Shown here piece by piece: positions 15,975-25,747 of a stretch of 64,000 bases of DNA. The DNA lies in contig NZ_CP044532.1 in assembly GCF_026427775.1 (NCBI RefSeq), positions 744,001 through 808,000 on the forward strand, in the 5' to 3' direction. The notes beneath the pieces are model-generated. The model had not been told where the DNA came from. It did not search any database and saw only the letters and a list, made by a program, of their open reading frames with translations. Within the stretch, counting starts at the first letter, position 1, and every line of letters begins with the position of its first letter. This DNA comes from Arthrobacter sp. CDRTa11. GTDB lineage: Bacteria > Actinomycetota > Actinomycetes > Actinomycetales > Micrococcaceae. The translations under genes and the position numbers were made by a program.

Positions 15975-18293
15975 CTAGCCGAAGTACTTCGGCAGGGTGG
16001 CCTCGTGGGCTTCGCGGAGGGCATCGAGGGACAGCGTCTCCACGCCGTTGATCTCCAGCTGACCGCTGGCGGCGTCCACGATGCCGATCCTGATGTGGGC
16101 AAAGCCGCGGGCTGTGCACATGTCCGTGAAGCGGATCTCCTCGGACCTGGGGACGCCCACGATGGCACGGCCCTGGCTCTCGGAGAACAGCGCCGTAAAC
16201 AGGTCCACGCCGTCGCGGTCCAGGACGTCCTGCAGTGCGATGCGGGCGCCTACGCCGTAGCGCAGGGAGGACTCCACAAGGGCGGCCGCGAGGCCGCCTT
16301 CGGAGAGGTCGTGCGCGGAGTCAACCATGCCGTCGCGCGAGGCGTTGATCAGGATTTCACCCAGCGCGCGTTCCGCGGCGAGGTCAACCTTGGGGGGAAG
16401 CCCGCCCAGGTGGCCGCGCAGGTTGGACCATTCAGATCCGTCCAGTTCAGCCGCGGTGGTGCCCAGCAGGTAAATCGCCTGGCCGTCTTCGCGCCAGCCC
16501 GACGGCGTGCGGCGGGCTACGTCGTCGAACTTGCCCAGCACAGCCACCACAGGGGAGGGGTGGATGGGCGTGGTGCCGGTCTGGTTGTACAGCGAAACGT
16601 TGCCGCCGGTGACGGGGATGCCCAGCACCATGCAGGCGTCGGACAGGCCGCGGATCGCTTCGGCCAGCTGCCACATGACGTCCGGGTCCTCGGGGGAGCC
16701 GAAGTTCAGGCAGTCGCTGACAGCCATCGGGACAGCACCTGAGGTGGCCACGTTGCGGTAGGCCTCGGCCAGTGCCAGCTGCGCGCCGTGGTACGGGTCG
16801 AGGAAGGTGTAACGGCCGTTGGCGTCGGTGGCCAAAGCCACACCCAGGCCGGTTTCCTCATCCACCCGGACCACGCCGGCGTCGTCGGGCATGGCCATGG
16901 AGGTGTTGCCGCCAACGTAACGGTCGTACTGGTTGGTGATCCAGGACTTGTCACACATGTTCGGCGAGGCGATGAGCTCCGTCACGGCTGCCGCCAGCTC
17001 TGCAGGGGCGGAGGGGCGGCCGGCGTCCTGGACGGACCCGGTGAACGTGTCAGCCTGGAGCGAATCCTGCCACTCGGGCCGCGCGTAGGGGCGGTCGTAG
17101 ACCGGACCGTCATGCGCAACAGTGCGGGGATCGACGTCGACGATCACCTCCCCTTCCCAGGTGATGATGAGGCGGCCGGTGTCGGTGACCTCACCCAGCC
17201 AGGAGTATTCCACGGCCCACTTGTCCATCACGGCTTCGAAGGCTTCGATGTTCTCCGGAGTCACCACGGCCATCATGCGTTCCTGCGACTCGGACATCAG
17301 GATCTCGCCCGGAGTCAGTGTGGGGTCCCGCAGCAGGACGGACGTCAGTTCAACTTCCATGCCGCCGTCGCCGTTGGAGGCGAGTTCGGACGTGGCGCAG
17401 GAGATGCCTGCGGCGCCGAGGTCCTGGATGCCTTCAACCAGCGAGCCCTTGAAGAGCTCGAGGCAGCACTCAATCAGGACCTTCTCGGCGAAGGGGTCGC
17501 CCACCTGTACGGCGGGGCGCTTGGACGGCTTGGTGTCGTCGAAGGACTCGGAGGCCAGCACCGAGGCGCCGCCAATTCCGTCCCCGCCGGTGCGGGCACC
17601 GAACAGGACCACCTTGTTGCCCTTGCCGGACGCGTTGGCCAGGCGGATGTCCTCGTGGCGCATCACGCCAACTGCCAGCGCGTTGACCAGCGGGTTGCCC
17701 TGGTACACCGAATCGAAGACCATTTCGCCGCCGATGTTGGGCAGGCCCAGGGAGTTTCCATAGCCGCCGATGCCTGCAACAGCACCGTGCATGACGCGGG
17801 CGGTGTCCGGGTGGTCGATGGCGCCGAAACGCAGCGGATCCATCACGGCCACCGGGCGGGCGCCCATGGAGATGATGTCGCGGACGATGCCGCCGATGCC
17901 GGTGGCTGCACCCTGGTAGGGCTCCACGAACGACGGCGAGTTGTGGGACTCGATCTTGAACGTCACGGCCCAGCCGTCGCCCAGGTTGGTCACGCCGGCG
18001 TTTTCGCCGATGCCCACCAGCATGTCCTTCTTCATTTCCTCGGTCACCTTGTCGCCGAACTGGCGCAGGTGGTTCTTCGAGGACTTGTAGGAGCAGTGCT
18101 CGCTCCACATCACCGAGTACATGGCGAGCTCGGCGCCGGTGGGGCGGCGGCCGAGAACCTTGACCACTTCGTCGAACTCGTTCTGCTTCAGGCCCAGCTC
18201 GGCCCAGGGAAGTTCGGTATCCGGTGTCTTGGCTGCGTTCTCGACGGTGTCGATATTGAACTTCTTGCTGACGGTTTCAGCTGAGGTACTCAC
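15975..18293 (-). CDS. purL: Phosphoribosylformylglycinamidine synthase subunit PurL
   Basis: 772 residues, the size of the small PurL of Gram-positive bacteria. It carries out the ATP-dependent amination of FGAR to FGAM (purine step 4) with PurQ and PurS. Visible marks are [64 protein letters not shown] and the C-terminal AIR-synthase-like half ending [12 protein letters not shown]. It is last in the minus-strand purS-purQ-purL operon, overlaps purQ by 4 bases and is followed by a strong terminator. Confidence 0.97.
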   Translation of the reverse strand: MSTSAETVSKKFNIDTVENAAKTPDTELPWAELGLKQNEFDEVVKVLGRRPTGAELAMYSVMWSEHCSYKSSKNHLRQFGDKVTEEMKKDMLVGIGENAGVTNLGDGWAVTFKIESHNSPSFVEPYQGAATGIGGIVRDIISMGARPVAVMDPLRFGAIDHPDTARVMHGAVAGIGGYGNSLGLPNIGGEMVFDSVYQGNPLVNALAVGVMRHEDIRLANASGKGNKVVLFGARTGGDGIGGASVLASESFDDTKPSKRPAVQVGDPFAEKVLIECCLELFKGSLVEGIQDLGAAGISCATSELASNGDGGMEVELTSVLLRDPTLTPGEILMSESQERMMAVVTPENIEAFEAVMDKWAVEYSWLGEVTDTGRLIITWEGEVIVDVDPRTVAHDGPVYDRPYARPEWQDSLQADTFTGSVQDAGRPSAPAELAAAVTELIASPNMCDKSWITNQYDRYVGGNTSMAMPDDAGVVRVDEETGLGVALATDANGRYTFLDPYHGAQLALAEAYRNVATSGAVPMAVSDCLNFGSPEDPDVMWQLAEAIRGLSDACMVLGIPVTGGNVSLYNQTGTTPIHPSPVVAVLGKFDDVARRTPSGWREDGQAIYLLGTTAAELDGSEWSNLRGHLGGLPPKVDLAAERALGEILINASRDGMVDSAHDLSEGGLAAALVESSLRYGVGARIALQDVLDRDGVDLFTALFSESQGRAIVGVPRSEEIRFTDMCTARGFAHIRIGIVDAASGQLEINGVETLSLDALREAHEATLPKYFG

Positions 18294-19063
18294 TTGGCGC
18301 CTCCCACAATCTTGGTCAGGACGGAGGTGAAGAATCCGAGGCCGTCGGTGTCGGAACCGCCGATTCCATCCAGGGATTCGGGGCCGTAGCCCACCTCAAC
18401 AGCGTGCTCAGGGTGCGGCATCAGCCCTACCACGTTGCCCGCAGCGTTGGAGATGCCGGCGATGTCGCGGCGGGAGCCGTTCGGATTGAAGCCCACGTAG
18501 CGGAACACCACGCGGCCTTCAGCTTCCAGCGCATCGAGGGTCTTCTCGTCGGCGATGTACTGGCCGTCCTGGTTCTTCAGCGGCACGGTAATTTCCTGGC
18601 CCGCGGCGTAGTCCCTGGTCCAGTCCGTGGTGTTGTTCTCCACCCGCAGGACCTGGTCACGGCACATAAACTTCAGGTGGTCGTTCTTGATCATGGAGCC
18701 GGGAAGCAGGTGCGACTCGGTCAGGATCTGGAAGCCGTTGCAGATGCCCAGGACGGGCAGCTTCGCGTCCGAGTTGGCGGCGTCGATGATTCTGGACATG
18801 AGCGGCGCAAACCGTGCAATCGCCCCGGCGCGGAGGTAGTCGCCGTAGGAGAAACCGCCAGGAATCACCACCGCATCCACGTCGCCCAGGGAGGTATCGG
18901 CGTGCCAGAGCTCGACGGCGGTGGCGCCGGCAAGGCGGACTGCGCGGGCGGCGTCGCGGTCATCGAGCGTACCTGGGAAAGTCACAACGCCGATCTTGGC
19001 GCCGGCAAGGCGGGCGTCGGCCGCAACGGCGACCTCCCCGCCGATCAGGGGAAGTTCAGTCAT
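18290..19063 (-). CDS. purQ: Phosphoribosylformylglycinamidine synthase subunit PurQ (glutaminase)
   Basis: 257 residues. A class-I glutamine amidotransferase domain begins at [19 protein letters not shown] (about residue 23); the catalytic Cys lies in GICNGFQ and the His-Glu pair in MPHPEHAVE. It delivers ammonia to PurL. The protein starts about 20 residues earlier than most PurQ; the extension ([20 protein letters not shown]) is read from ATG 19063, one base after the purS stop, so it is probably genuine. Confidence 0.96.
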   Translation of the reverse strand: MTELPLIGGEVAVAADARLAGAKIGVVTFPGTLDDRDAARAVRLAGATAVELWHADTSLGDVDAVVIPGGFSYGDYLRAGAIARFAPLMSRIIDAANSDAKLPVLGICNGFQILTESHLLPGSMIKNDHLKFMCRDQVLRVENNTTDWTRDYAAGQEITVPLKNQDGQYIADEKTLDALEAEGRVVFRYVGFNPNGSRRDIAGISNAAGNVVGLMPHPEHAVEVGYGPESLDGIGGSDTDGLGFFTSVLTKIVGGAK

Positions 19064-19064
19064 C

Positions 19065-19316
19065 TCAGGCCTCGACGACCTCGACGTTGACGACGTCTTC
19101 GATCACGGGGTTGGACAGCAGGGTCTCTGCTGCCTCACGGGCCTGGGCCAGGATTGCGTCGGTCACCTCGCCGTCGACGGTCAGTTCAAAGCGCTTGCCC
19201 TGGCGGACAGAGCTAAAGCCGGTGAAGCCCAGACGGGGGAGTGCACCCACGATGGCCTTCCCCTGCGGGTCCAGAATCTCGGGCTTGGGCATGACGTCAA
19301 CAACGATCCGGGGCAT
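19065..19316 (-). CDS. purS: Phosphoribosylformylglycinamidine synthase subunit PurS
   Basis: 83 residues, the usual PurS size. The pattern [28 protein letters not shown] and [13 protein letters not shown] matches. PurS bridges PurL and PurQ in the FGAM synthase complex. First gene of the operon; AGGAGTTGCC precedes the ATG. The promoter should lie in 19317-19440, where the minus strand has an AT-rich TTTTACACGACAG...TACAACATGG segment. Confidence 0.96.
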   Translation of the reverse strand: MPRIVVDVMPKPEILDPQGKAIVGALPRLGFTGFSSVRQGKRFELTVDGEVTDAILAQAREAAETLLSNPVIEDVVNVEVVEA

Positions 19317-19534
19317 CCGGCAACTCCTGTGCGTGAGCTTTGGGTAAGGGCGCAGCGGAGTGGTGCCGTCTCACGCCGTTCCATGTTGTAAAAAACACTG
19401 TCGTGTAAAACGGTGGGGGACGGGCGCTCCGCGAGCTTGCCTGCCCATTCTACCGGGATTGGAGCCGCACTCTGTATTCGACGGGAACGACGGCGGCTCT
19501 GGCCCTGCATGCAGACCGTCACTAGGATTGCTGA

Positions 19535-19720
19535 ATGGCTGAGAAATCGAAATCCGTGCTGTTGCCCGTGATCGCCGCAGCTGTTTTCGCGGGGCTGGGC
19601 AGGATGGTTTTGCAGAAGATCAAGGCGGACCGTGCCGCCAGGGAACACAGGGTGACGGGTCCTGTGGATGAAAAGACGCGGCAGTGGATCAGTGAAGTGG
19701 TCCGCACCCCGCGCGAGTAG
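19535..19720 (+). CDS. Small membrane protein, unknown
   Basis: 61 residues: one N-terminal hydrophobic helix (SVLLPVIAAAVFAGLGRMVL) and a charged tail (KIKADRAAREHRV...). No family recognised. The ATG is 6 bases after TAGGAT (19523-19528), the same leaderless layout as several neighbours, and a strong terminator follows at 19763; both support a real gene despite its size. Confidence 0.65.
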   Translation: MAEKSKSVLLPVIAAAVFAGLGRMVLQKIKADRAAREHRVTGPVDEKTRQWISEVVRTPRE

Positions 19721-19762
19721 GCGTCACCTTCCCCCAAACACATTTGCCTCAAGGCGGTGATG

Positions 19763-19795
19763 ACGGGCGTTCCCGGAACGGGAGCGCCCGTTTTC
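19763..19795 (+). terminator. Intrinsic terminator of the small membrane protein gene
   Basis: ACGGGCGTTCCCG, loop GAA, CGGGAGCGCCCGT (one G-T wobble), then TTTTC. Confidence 0.8.
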
Positions 19796-19824
19796 TGTGC
19801 CCTTTTCCATGCCAGCAGCACACG

Positions 19825-19866
19825 ATATGACAAAAGATAAAACATGGTTAGCTGCCTATGTCATAT
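19825..19866. promoter_or_regulatory. Inverted repeat upstream of the subtilase gene
   Basis: ATATGAC-N28-GTCATAT in an AT-rich stretch about 130 bases before the protease start. The spacing places both arms on one DNA face, so a repressor dimer or pair could bind; no regulator is known. Confidence 0.3.
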
Positions 19867-19998
19867 TCATCTATCAGTCTGTACTGTTTGATTCGGCTGG
19901 TCTCGCCGGGTTACAAGATCTGTAATACTGCTGCCGCTTCCGGCCATTCAGGCCGGCCACATCGCCGGGCCCGTACCTCGTGAAAGGTGTACCAGCTC

Positions 19999-22900
19999 GT
20001 GAAATCAACTGGAAAGAGCCCCGGAAGGGGCCGGGGGTTCCGGAAAGCGGCGGCGTTCGCCGTCGGATTGCCGTTCCTCCTGACTTCAATGGCGTTGAGC
20101 CCCGCTACCGCGGCTACCGGCCAGCCTGGTAGTCATCCAGATGCGGCGATAACGGCAAAGAACATCAATCCGGCTGACTATCCGGCCGGGCGATACATCG
20201 TTGTGCTTGCCGGGAAACCAGCTGCCACGTACGACGGCGGTACACCGGGCCTGGCCGCCACCAAGCCTGAGAGTGGCCGCAAGCTGGATGCCGGGCGGCC
20301 CGAGGTCCAGCAGTACCAGGCACACCTCGAGGCGAAGCAGAACGAGGTAGCCGCGGGCGAAAACGTCCAGATCAAGCGGAAGTACACCGCCGCGATCAAC
20401 GGTTTCTCAGCCGACCTCACTGCCGGGCAGGCCGTGAAGCTCGCAAAGGATCCAGCCGTACTGCTTGTTGCCCCGGACACCGAGAACGCCCCGGACTATT
20501 CCACCACCGACTTCCTCAAGCTCAGCGGGCCCAACGGCAGCTGGAACACCGTGTTTGGCGGCCAGGAGAATGCCGGCAAGGGCGTTGTGGTCGGTGTCAT
20601 CGACTCCGGCTACACACCCTCCAACCCGTTTTTCGCCGGCCAGGACGTACAGCCACTCACCGGCCAGGCCCAGGTGGGGGTTCCCTACCGGACGGCAGAG
20701 GGCAAGATCGCCATGCTGAAGTCCGACGGCGATACTTTCATCGGCGAATGCCAGAAGGGTGAGGGCGCGGGGGCGGCGTTCGACGGAAGTGCCTGCAACT
20801 CGAAGGTATTGAGCGCCCGGTACTTCGCGGATGACTTCATGAAGTATGTTGCGCCGGAACACCGCGCCCCGGAGGAACTCATCTCACCGGTTGATGTGGG
20901 CAGCCACGGCACGCACACCGCCAGTACTGCGGCGGGCAATGCCAACGTCAGGACCAACCTTGGCGCGACCGACATGGGCATTACCAGCGGCGTTGCTCCT
21001 GCTGCGAAGCTTTCGGTGTACAAAGTCTGCTGGGAGGACGATAACCCTGACACCGGCGGCTGCTACAGCTCCGCATCTGTGGCTGCCATCAACCAGGCCA
21101 TCCTGGACGGCGTGGATGTCCTGAACTACTCCATCTCCGGCAGTACATCCACCACCACGGATCCGGTCTCGCTTGCCTTCCTCTCGGCGGCGTCAGCCGG
21201 CATCTTCGTGGCCGCTTCGGCGGGAAACTCCGGTCCTGCCGCGAGCACGGTCAACCATGGCGCACCGTGGCTGACGACAGTGGCCGCAAGTTCGTTTTCC
21301 ACCGAGCTCCAGGGCACGGTTGAATTCGAAGACGGCAGCAAGTTCCGCGGCGCCAGCCTGATGGCCAACCCCGTTCCCGCCAGCAGCGCCGTCCTGGCTG
21401 TCGACGCTGCGGCCGCCGGGGCAGCCAACCCGGCACTCTGCGGTCCGAACGTGCTGGACCCGGCCAAAGTAACCGGGAAGATTGTGGTCTGTGACCGGGG
21501 TGTCATTGACCGGGTGGCCAAGAGCGCGGAGGTTCAGCGGGCGGGCGGCGTCGGCATGATCCTGGTCAACCTGGCCACCTCCTCGGAGGACCTGGACCGC
21601 CATTCCGTTCCCACCGTGCACGTGAATCCTCCGGCGACACAGGAGATCAAGAACAAGATCACCGCGAATCCGGCGATCAAGGTTGCACTCGTCAACAAGG
21701 ACACCACCGGGCTGTCGGCGGCACCCCAGCCGCAGGTTGCCGGTTTCTCTTCACGCGGACCCCTTCTTGCCACGGGCTCTGACCTTCTCAAGCCTGACGT
21801 TGCAGCGCCCGGTGTGGCTGTCCTGGCCGGCGTGTCTCCTATCGGTTCCGGCGGTGACCAGTTTGGCATGATGTCCGGAACATCCATGGCGGCGCCGCAC
21901 GTGGCAGGCTTTGGCGCCCTCGTCCTCGCCAAGAACCCCGGCTGGTCCCCGGCCACGGTCAAGTCAGCCATGATGAGCACGGCCGGCGACGTCAAAAATG
22001 CGGACGGCTCCCGGAACAGCGATGTGTTTGCCACCGGCGCGGGCCAGGTGGACGTGGCGAGGGTGTTGGATCCCGGGCTGGTCTACGACAACACCGAGGA
22101 CGACTACCTCAGGTTCATCCAGGGAACCGGCCTGGACCTTGGCATCCCGGACCTGGGAACCACGGCACCGCGGGACATGAATGTCGCTTCCTTCGCGCTG
22201 GGAGCCCTCACCGGCAAAACGGAGGTCACCCGCACTGTCACGGCACTGACGCCCGGGCTCTACCGCGCCCAGGCCAACGTACCGGGGGTGAAGGTGAGCG
22301 TGACGCCGTCGGTCCTTAACTTCGAGGCCGCCGGCGAAAAGCGCACGTTCAAGGTGAAGTTCGAAAACACCGGGGCGGCGCTGGGGCAGTTCGCCATGGG
22401 AAGCCTGGTCTGGCAAGGCGCCGGGAAGAACATCACCTCACCTATTGCGGTCCGCCCGCAGTCCGTGGTGGCTCCGTCAAACCTGGCCTTTACGTCGGAG
22501 GGTGGGACCGGTCAGGGCGGGATCCCCGTGGTTTCCGGTACGAACGCACCTGTCAATGTCACGCTGGACGGACTGTCGAAGGCCGATTCCTCAGCGATTG
22601 AGTTGGTTCCCGGGCCATTGGCACTGGAAACCAATGCATCCAACTTCGCCAAGGAGGTCACCGTCCCCGCCGGATCGCCGCTGGCCAAGTTCTCCGTCTT
22701 TTCCTCCACGGAGGAGGCGGACTTTGACATGGTGGTCTTCAATCCAGCGGGCCAGGTCCTGCTGGCGCAGACGGCTTCAGCCAGCGAATCCATATCCGTG
22801 CCAAACCCGGCCCCGGGTGTGTACACGATCTACGTGAATCTCTACGCCAGTCCCAACGGCCAGCCCACCAAGGCGTCCGTGGATGCCGCAGTGCTGGGCG

Positions 22901-23211
22901 CGAATGTAGGAAATGCCACCGTATCCCCGAACCCGCTGCGGCTTGGCAATGGACAACCAGGCGTCCTGACGCTTGCCTGGAAGGACCTCGCTGCAGGTTC
23001 GTACATTGGCCGGATCAGCTTTGCCGGTTCCAGCACGCCCACGTTCGTCTCGGTGGTTGTGACACCGGGCAGCACGGCAGTGGTTCCGGCCGACGAACAG
23101 GCTGATGATCCTGCAAAGCCTGACCAAAAAGAAGCGAAGGAGAAGGTCAGGAAGGACAAGAAAAAGCAGGAAATTTCCGAATCTTCCGGGATCAGGGACA
23201 TGGGTATCTAG
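19999..23211 (+). CDS. Secreted subtilisin-like (S8) serine protease with PA insert
   Basis: 1070 residues from GTG 19999, preceded by GAAAGG; a GTG four codons upstream lacks a site. A signal peptide (KKAAAFAVGLPFLLTSMALSPATAA-type, about residues 1-41) is followed by an I9 propeptide, then the S8 domain with Asp202 (VIDSGYTP), His306 (GSHGTHTAS) and Ser629 (GTSMAAPHVAG). A protease-associated domain (VCDRGVIDRVAKSAEVQRAGG) is inserted between His and Ser. Beta-sandwich domains follow, ending in a Lys/Glu-rich tail (KEAKEKVRKDKKK). This is the plant-subtilase-like architecture common in actinobacteria. It is presumably exported for protein scavenging. Two inhibitor-like genes lie just downstream on the other strand. 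Confidence 0.93.
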   Translation: MKSTGKSPGRGRGFRKAAAFAVGLPFLLTSMALSPATAATGQPGSHPDAAITAKNINPADYPAGRYIVVLAGKPAATYDGGTPGLAATKPESGRKLDAGRPEVQQYQAHLEAKQNEVAAGENVQIKRKYTAAINGFSADLTAGQAVKLAKDPAVLLVAPDTENAPDYSTTDFLKLSGPNGSWNTVFGGQENAGKGVVVGVIDSGYTPSNPFFAGQDVQPLTGQAQVGVPYRTAEGKIAMLKSDGDTFIGECQKGEGAGAAFDGSACNSKVLSARYFADDFMKYVAPEHRAPEELISPVDVGSHGTHTASTAAGNANVRTNLGATDMGITSGVAPAAKLSVYKVCWEDDNPDTGGCYSSASVAAINQAILDGVDVLNYSISGSTSTTTDPVSLAFLSAASAGIFVAASAGNSGPAASTVNHGAPWLTTVAASSFSTELQGTVEFEDGSKFRGASLMANPVPASSAVLAVDAAAAGAANPALCGPNVLDPAKVTGKIVVCDRGVIDRVAKSAEVQRAGGVGMILVNLATSSEDLDRHSVPTVHVNPPATQEIKNKITANPAIKVALVNKDTTGLSAAPQPQVAGFSSRGPLLATGSDLLKPDVAAPGVAVLAGVSPIGSGGDQFGMMSGTSMAAPHVAGFGALVLAKNPGWSPATVKSAMMSTAGDVKNADGSRNSDVFATGAGQVDVARVLDPGLVYDNTEDDYLRFIQGTGLDLGIPDLGTTAPRDMNVASFALGALTGKTEVTRTVTALTPGLYRAQANVPGVKVSVTPSVLNFEAAGEKRTFKVKFENTGAALGQFAMGSLVWQGAGKNITSPIAVRPQSVVAPSNLAFTSEGGTGQGGIPVVSGTNAPVNVTLDGLSKADSSAIELVPGPLALETNASNFAKEVTVPAGSPLAKFSVFSSTEEADFDMVVFNPAGQVLLAQTASASESISVPNPAPGVYTIYVNLYASPNGQPTKASVDAAVLGANVGNATVSPNPLRLGNGQPGVLTLAWKDLAAGSYIGRISFAGSSTPTFVSVVVTPGSTAVVPADEQADDPAKPDQKEAKEKVRKDKKKQEISESSGIRDMGI

Positions 23212-23234
23212 CCCCATAATCCTTACCGATAGAG

Positions 23235-23269
23235 GCGCCGCCGGCTCGCAATGATCCGGCGGCGCTTTC
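23235..23269 (+). terminator. Intrinsic terminator of the subtilase gene
   Basis: Perfect 10-bp stem GCGCCGCCGG / CCGGCGGCGC with an 11-base loop, followed by TTTCTTG. Confidence 0.8.
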
Positions 23270-23326
23270 TTGTGCGCGCTGGTGGCTGCTGCCCGCTATG
23301 TCTGCGCCCGCTACGTCTGCTGCCCT

Positions 23327-23698
23327 CTACGTCTGAAAAGAGCCAGGACTTCCGCCCAGCAGCGGGGCCATGGCCTTCCACCGGGAGATCTCGCAGCCGT
23401 CGGTGCGTCGAAACTCAGCATTGACGGGACGGCCATGAAACGTTCCCGTCACCAGGGCCACCTGGGGTCCGCCGTACTGTTGGGTGCACAGCCTGGGCGG
23501 GCCCGGCTTCGGAAAGAAGATGTCCTCGCCAAACCGTTCCAGAACTGCCAGTGCTGCCTCCGGATCGGGCAGGTTCGACCCCGCTGTGGGGTGTCCGTCC
23601 TCGGCAACCAGACGGAAAACGTACTCCTTGGAACCTGGCTGTTCGGTGAGCCTGATGGTCAGGTCCGTGGCAGTCGCTTCGGCACCAGGCGCCGTCAT
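23327..23698 (-). CDS. Subtilisin-inhibitor-like domain protein, short cytosolic form
   Basis: 123 residues, no signal peptide. The second half matches the Streptomyces subtilisin inhibitor fold (Cys71-TQQYGGP, VTGTFHGRPVNAEF, then DGCEISRW with Cys102); the 31-residue Cys spacing equals that of the reactive-site loop disulphide. The first SSI disulphide is missing, and the residue at the expected P1 position is Gln rather than Met, Lys or Arg. Its start overlaps the preceding gene by 4 bases (ATGA). Whether it inhibits any protease is open; lack of a signal peptide argues for an internal role. Confidence 0.65.
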   Translation of the reverse strand: MTAPGAEATATDLTIRLTEQPGSKEYVFRLVAEDGHPTAGSNLPDPEAALAVLERFGEDIFFPKPGPPRLCTQQYGGPQVALVTGTFHGRPVNAEFRRTDGCEISRWKAMAPLLGGSPGSFQT

Positions 23699-24624
23699 GC
23701 CGGTCCTCCGGAAAGCGGGGCCAGTTGCACGGCGAGCCGTTCGCGGAGGGCTGCGGCTTCAGCAGCAAAGGCCCGCTGGTTCTCCACATAGGCGGCTTTG
23801 CCCTCGGCTGTTTCGATCCGGATGGGAGGGTAGCCCCACTCGGCCAGATCGTAGGGGGAGGCCTGCATGTCCATGGCACGGATCCGCCACGACAGTTCAA
23901 AGCACTCCATCACCAGCTCGCTGGGAAGCGCCGGCACCAGCTTGTATGCCCACTTGTACAGATCCATGTTGGCGTGCAGGCATCCGGGCTGTTCCAGATC
24001 CCGCTGCTTTTCCCGGCTGGGTTCGAGTTCGTTCAGCGGCTTGGCGTCAGGGGTGTAGAAGCGGAAGGCATCAAAATGGGAGCAGCGGATCCGGTTGTCC
24101 TCCACTACCTTGTCCGTGCCGGCGGAGCCCAGCCTCAGGTGCAGGTACTCGTGCCGCAGGTCGAACTTGTCCTGGCGGTAGACCATGGCCCATTCATGCA
24201 GTCCGAAGCAGCCGAACTGGGCAGGCCGGGCCGCCGTTCCGCGCAGAATGATGCCGGCGAAAGTGACTGCCTGGTGCCTGTCTTCCAGGAAGGCGCGGGT
24301 GTCGACGGTGACCGCCGTGCTGCCGGAAGGCATCCCCAGGGAGGCGAGTTCGCCGTCGTCGAGCATTCTGTAGTGTTTCCAGCTGCTGCGGGCAGCCGCC
24401 CCGGCGCCGGTGAGGACGACGCCGGCGCCCGGGTGCCAGCGCAGCAGCTGGCCAGGCTTCTGGGTGTAGTAGGTGAAGAGAAAATCTTCAACCGGGTGCT
24501 TCTGTCCGGCTGATCGGCGGGCAAGGTAGGGATCGGCATAGCGGCGGACCCGTTCCTGGTACGCTGCCTCGCGCAGCTGCCACTCGCCGTCCGCCAGCAG
24601 GCTAAGCTGCTCCACCACTGGCAC
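23695..24624 (-). CDS. Conserved protein often labelled 3-methyladenine DNA glycosylase
   Basis: About 309 residues from GTG 24624; GTG 24618 and 24615 are alternatives. The frame runs on upstream but there overlaps the lipoprotein gene and reads as Arg/Pro-rich shadow sequence. Actinobacterial homologues carry HPVEDFLFTYYTQKPGQLLRWHPG-like and CFGLHEWAMVY segments, seen here in two parts. They are commonly annotated as 3-methyladenine DNA glycosylases, but I see no helix-hairpin-helix motif, so this label is doubtful. Middle gene of a three-gene minus-strand operon between two subtilisin-inhibitor-like genes, overlapping both. Confidence 0.75.
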   Translation of the reverse strand: MPVVEQLSLLADGEWQLREAAYQERVRRYADPYLARRSAGQKHPVEDFLFTYYTQKPGQLLRWHPGAGVVLTGAGAAARSSWKHYRMLDDGELASLGMPSGSTAVTVDTRAFLEDRHQAVTFAGIILRGTAARPAQFGCFGLHEWAMVYRQDKFDLRHEYLHLRLGSAGTDKVVEDNRIRCSHFDAFRFYTPDAKPLNELEPSREKQRDLEQPGCLHANMDLYKWAYKLVPALPSELVMECFELSWRIRAMDMQASPYDLAEWGYPPIRIETAEGKAAYVENQRAFAAEAAALRERLAVQLAPLSGGPA

Positions 24625-25162
24625 CCAGAATGTCCCGGGCAGCGTCCCAGGCGCTGATCTCGCAGCCGTTCCTGCGGGCGAAGGTGGACTCAACAGGCGT
24701 GCCGTCAACGATGCCGGTGACCGTGGCCTGTTGCGGCCCGCCATATTGCTCGGTGCACGCCTGGTCCTTGTCCTGGGCGGACGGGCTGAGCACGGCGGCG
24801 TTGTTCTTGATGGCCTCACAGGCCGCTTCGGCTGACAGGTGCTTGCTTTCAGCTGCCGGGACCCCGTCCTGGCATACGAGCGTGTAGTTGACGGCAGGTT
24901 CTGTCTCGGAAGGCCTGACCGTGATGGCCAGTTCGGCGTTGCCGGCTCCCGGTCCTGCTGCAGGGCTGCGTGAGGCAGACGGCGCCGGAGCCGAGACGGA
25001 GGTTTCGGTGTCCGCGGCGGGCGTGGTGGCAGTTCCGGAAGTGGTGGGGGAGCTTGCTGCCGGCGTGGTGGAGGTGGGAGCGCCGGTATCCGGAGCCGAG
25101 CACGCGGACATCAGCCCTGCCGCCAGCAGCAGGGCCGCCGCCTGGATCAGCAGTTTACGCAT
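24602..25162 (-). CDS. Lipoprotein with subtilisin-inhibitor-like domain
   Basis: 186 residues. Signal peptide with lipobox ending at Cys21 (LMSAC), then a Thr/Ser/Ala/Pro-rich linker to about residue 72. The SSI-like domain follows with four cysteines at 97, 115, 136 and 167; spacings 18, 21 and 31 resemble those of the Streptomyces inhibitor. The loop at the second pair is CTEQYGGP, giving Glu at the expected P1 site, so classical inhibition of subtilisin would be unusual. It should sit on the outer face of the membrane. First gene of the operon leading to the glycosylase-like and short SSI-like genes. Confidence 0.75.
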   Translation of the reverse strand: MRKLLIQAAALLLAAGLMSACSAPDTGAPTSTTPAASSPTTSGTATTPAADTETSVSAPAPSASRSPAAGPGAGNAELAITVRPSETEPAVNYTLVCQDGVPAAESKHLSAEAACEAIKNNAAVLSPSAQDKDQACTEQYGGPQQATVTGIVDGTPVESTFARRNGCEISAWDAARDILGASGGAA

Positions 25163-25186
25163 ACGGCCTCCTCGATTGCTGTCATT

Positions 25187-25732
25187 CTACTGCCGTATCT
25201 GAGGCCGTTCGCTGGTCCCTGCGCCGGTCTCTTCGCTGCTCCCTGCGCTGGTCGCTCCTGAAGTCGCCGCGATCAGGCCCATCATGGAGGCGTGCAGTTG
25301 GCCCACCTGTTCGCGCGTAAGCCCCAGCCGCTCCATCATGGTGCCGGGCACGGCGAGGGCCTGTTCGCGCAGCCTTGCTCCGGCGGGGGTAAGGTCCACG
25401 GCCAGGGCGCGTTCGTTTCCATCCATGCGGTGCCGCGTGAGGAAGCCCGCGGCCTCGAGCCGGCGGAGCAGCGGGGAAATTGTTGCCGGCTCCTGCGCCA
25501 GGGCATCACTGATATTACGCACAGTGCGGGGGCTGGACTCCCAGAGGCAGAGCATCACCAGATACTGCGGATGCGTCAGGCCCAGCTTCTCAAGGACCGG
25601 CTTGTAGGCGCCCACCACGCTGCGGGAGGCAACGGTGAGGGCGAAGCAGAGCTGGTGCTCCAGGAGCAGCAGGTCATCGTCCTGCTGTTCTTCCCGGTTC
25701 TGCTTTTTGAGCTGGGACGGTGCGGTGGACAT
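25187..25732 (-). CDS. MarR family transcriptional regulator
   Basis: 181 residues, somewhat long because of charged N-terminal and low-complexity C-terminal tails. The winged helix core is clear: GLTHPQYLVMLCLWE, then NISDALAQEPATISPLLRRLEAAGFLTRHRM and the wing DGNERALAVDLTPAG. GGAGG precedes the ATG. It is probably autoregulated through the ATTAGTGCACTAAT palindrome directly upstream, which also faces the divergent small gene at 25808. Ligand unknown; relatives include OhrR-like peroxide sensors, but the function is not fixed by the sequence. Confidence 0.92.
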   Translation of the reverse strand: MSTAPSQLKKQNREEQQDDDLLLLEHQLCFALTVASRSVVGAYKPVLEKLGLTHPQYLVMLCLWESSPRTVRNISDALAQEPATISPLLRRLEAAGFLTRHRMDGNERALAVDLTPAGARLREQALAVPGTMMERLGLTREQVGQLHASMMGLIAATSGATSAGSSEETGAGTSERPQIRQ

Positions 25733-25747
25733 TGCGGGCCTCCAATA

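Noticed and set aside
16788..18284. 498-codon open frame opposite purL
   Set aside because: Lies wholly antisense to a certain gene, has His/Gly/Val-rich composition typical of GC-driven shadow frames and no ribosome site.
19317..19534. Purine riboswitch in front of purS
   Set aside because: No purine-aptamer junction sequences were seen; only an AT-rich promoter-like stretch.
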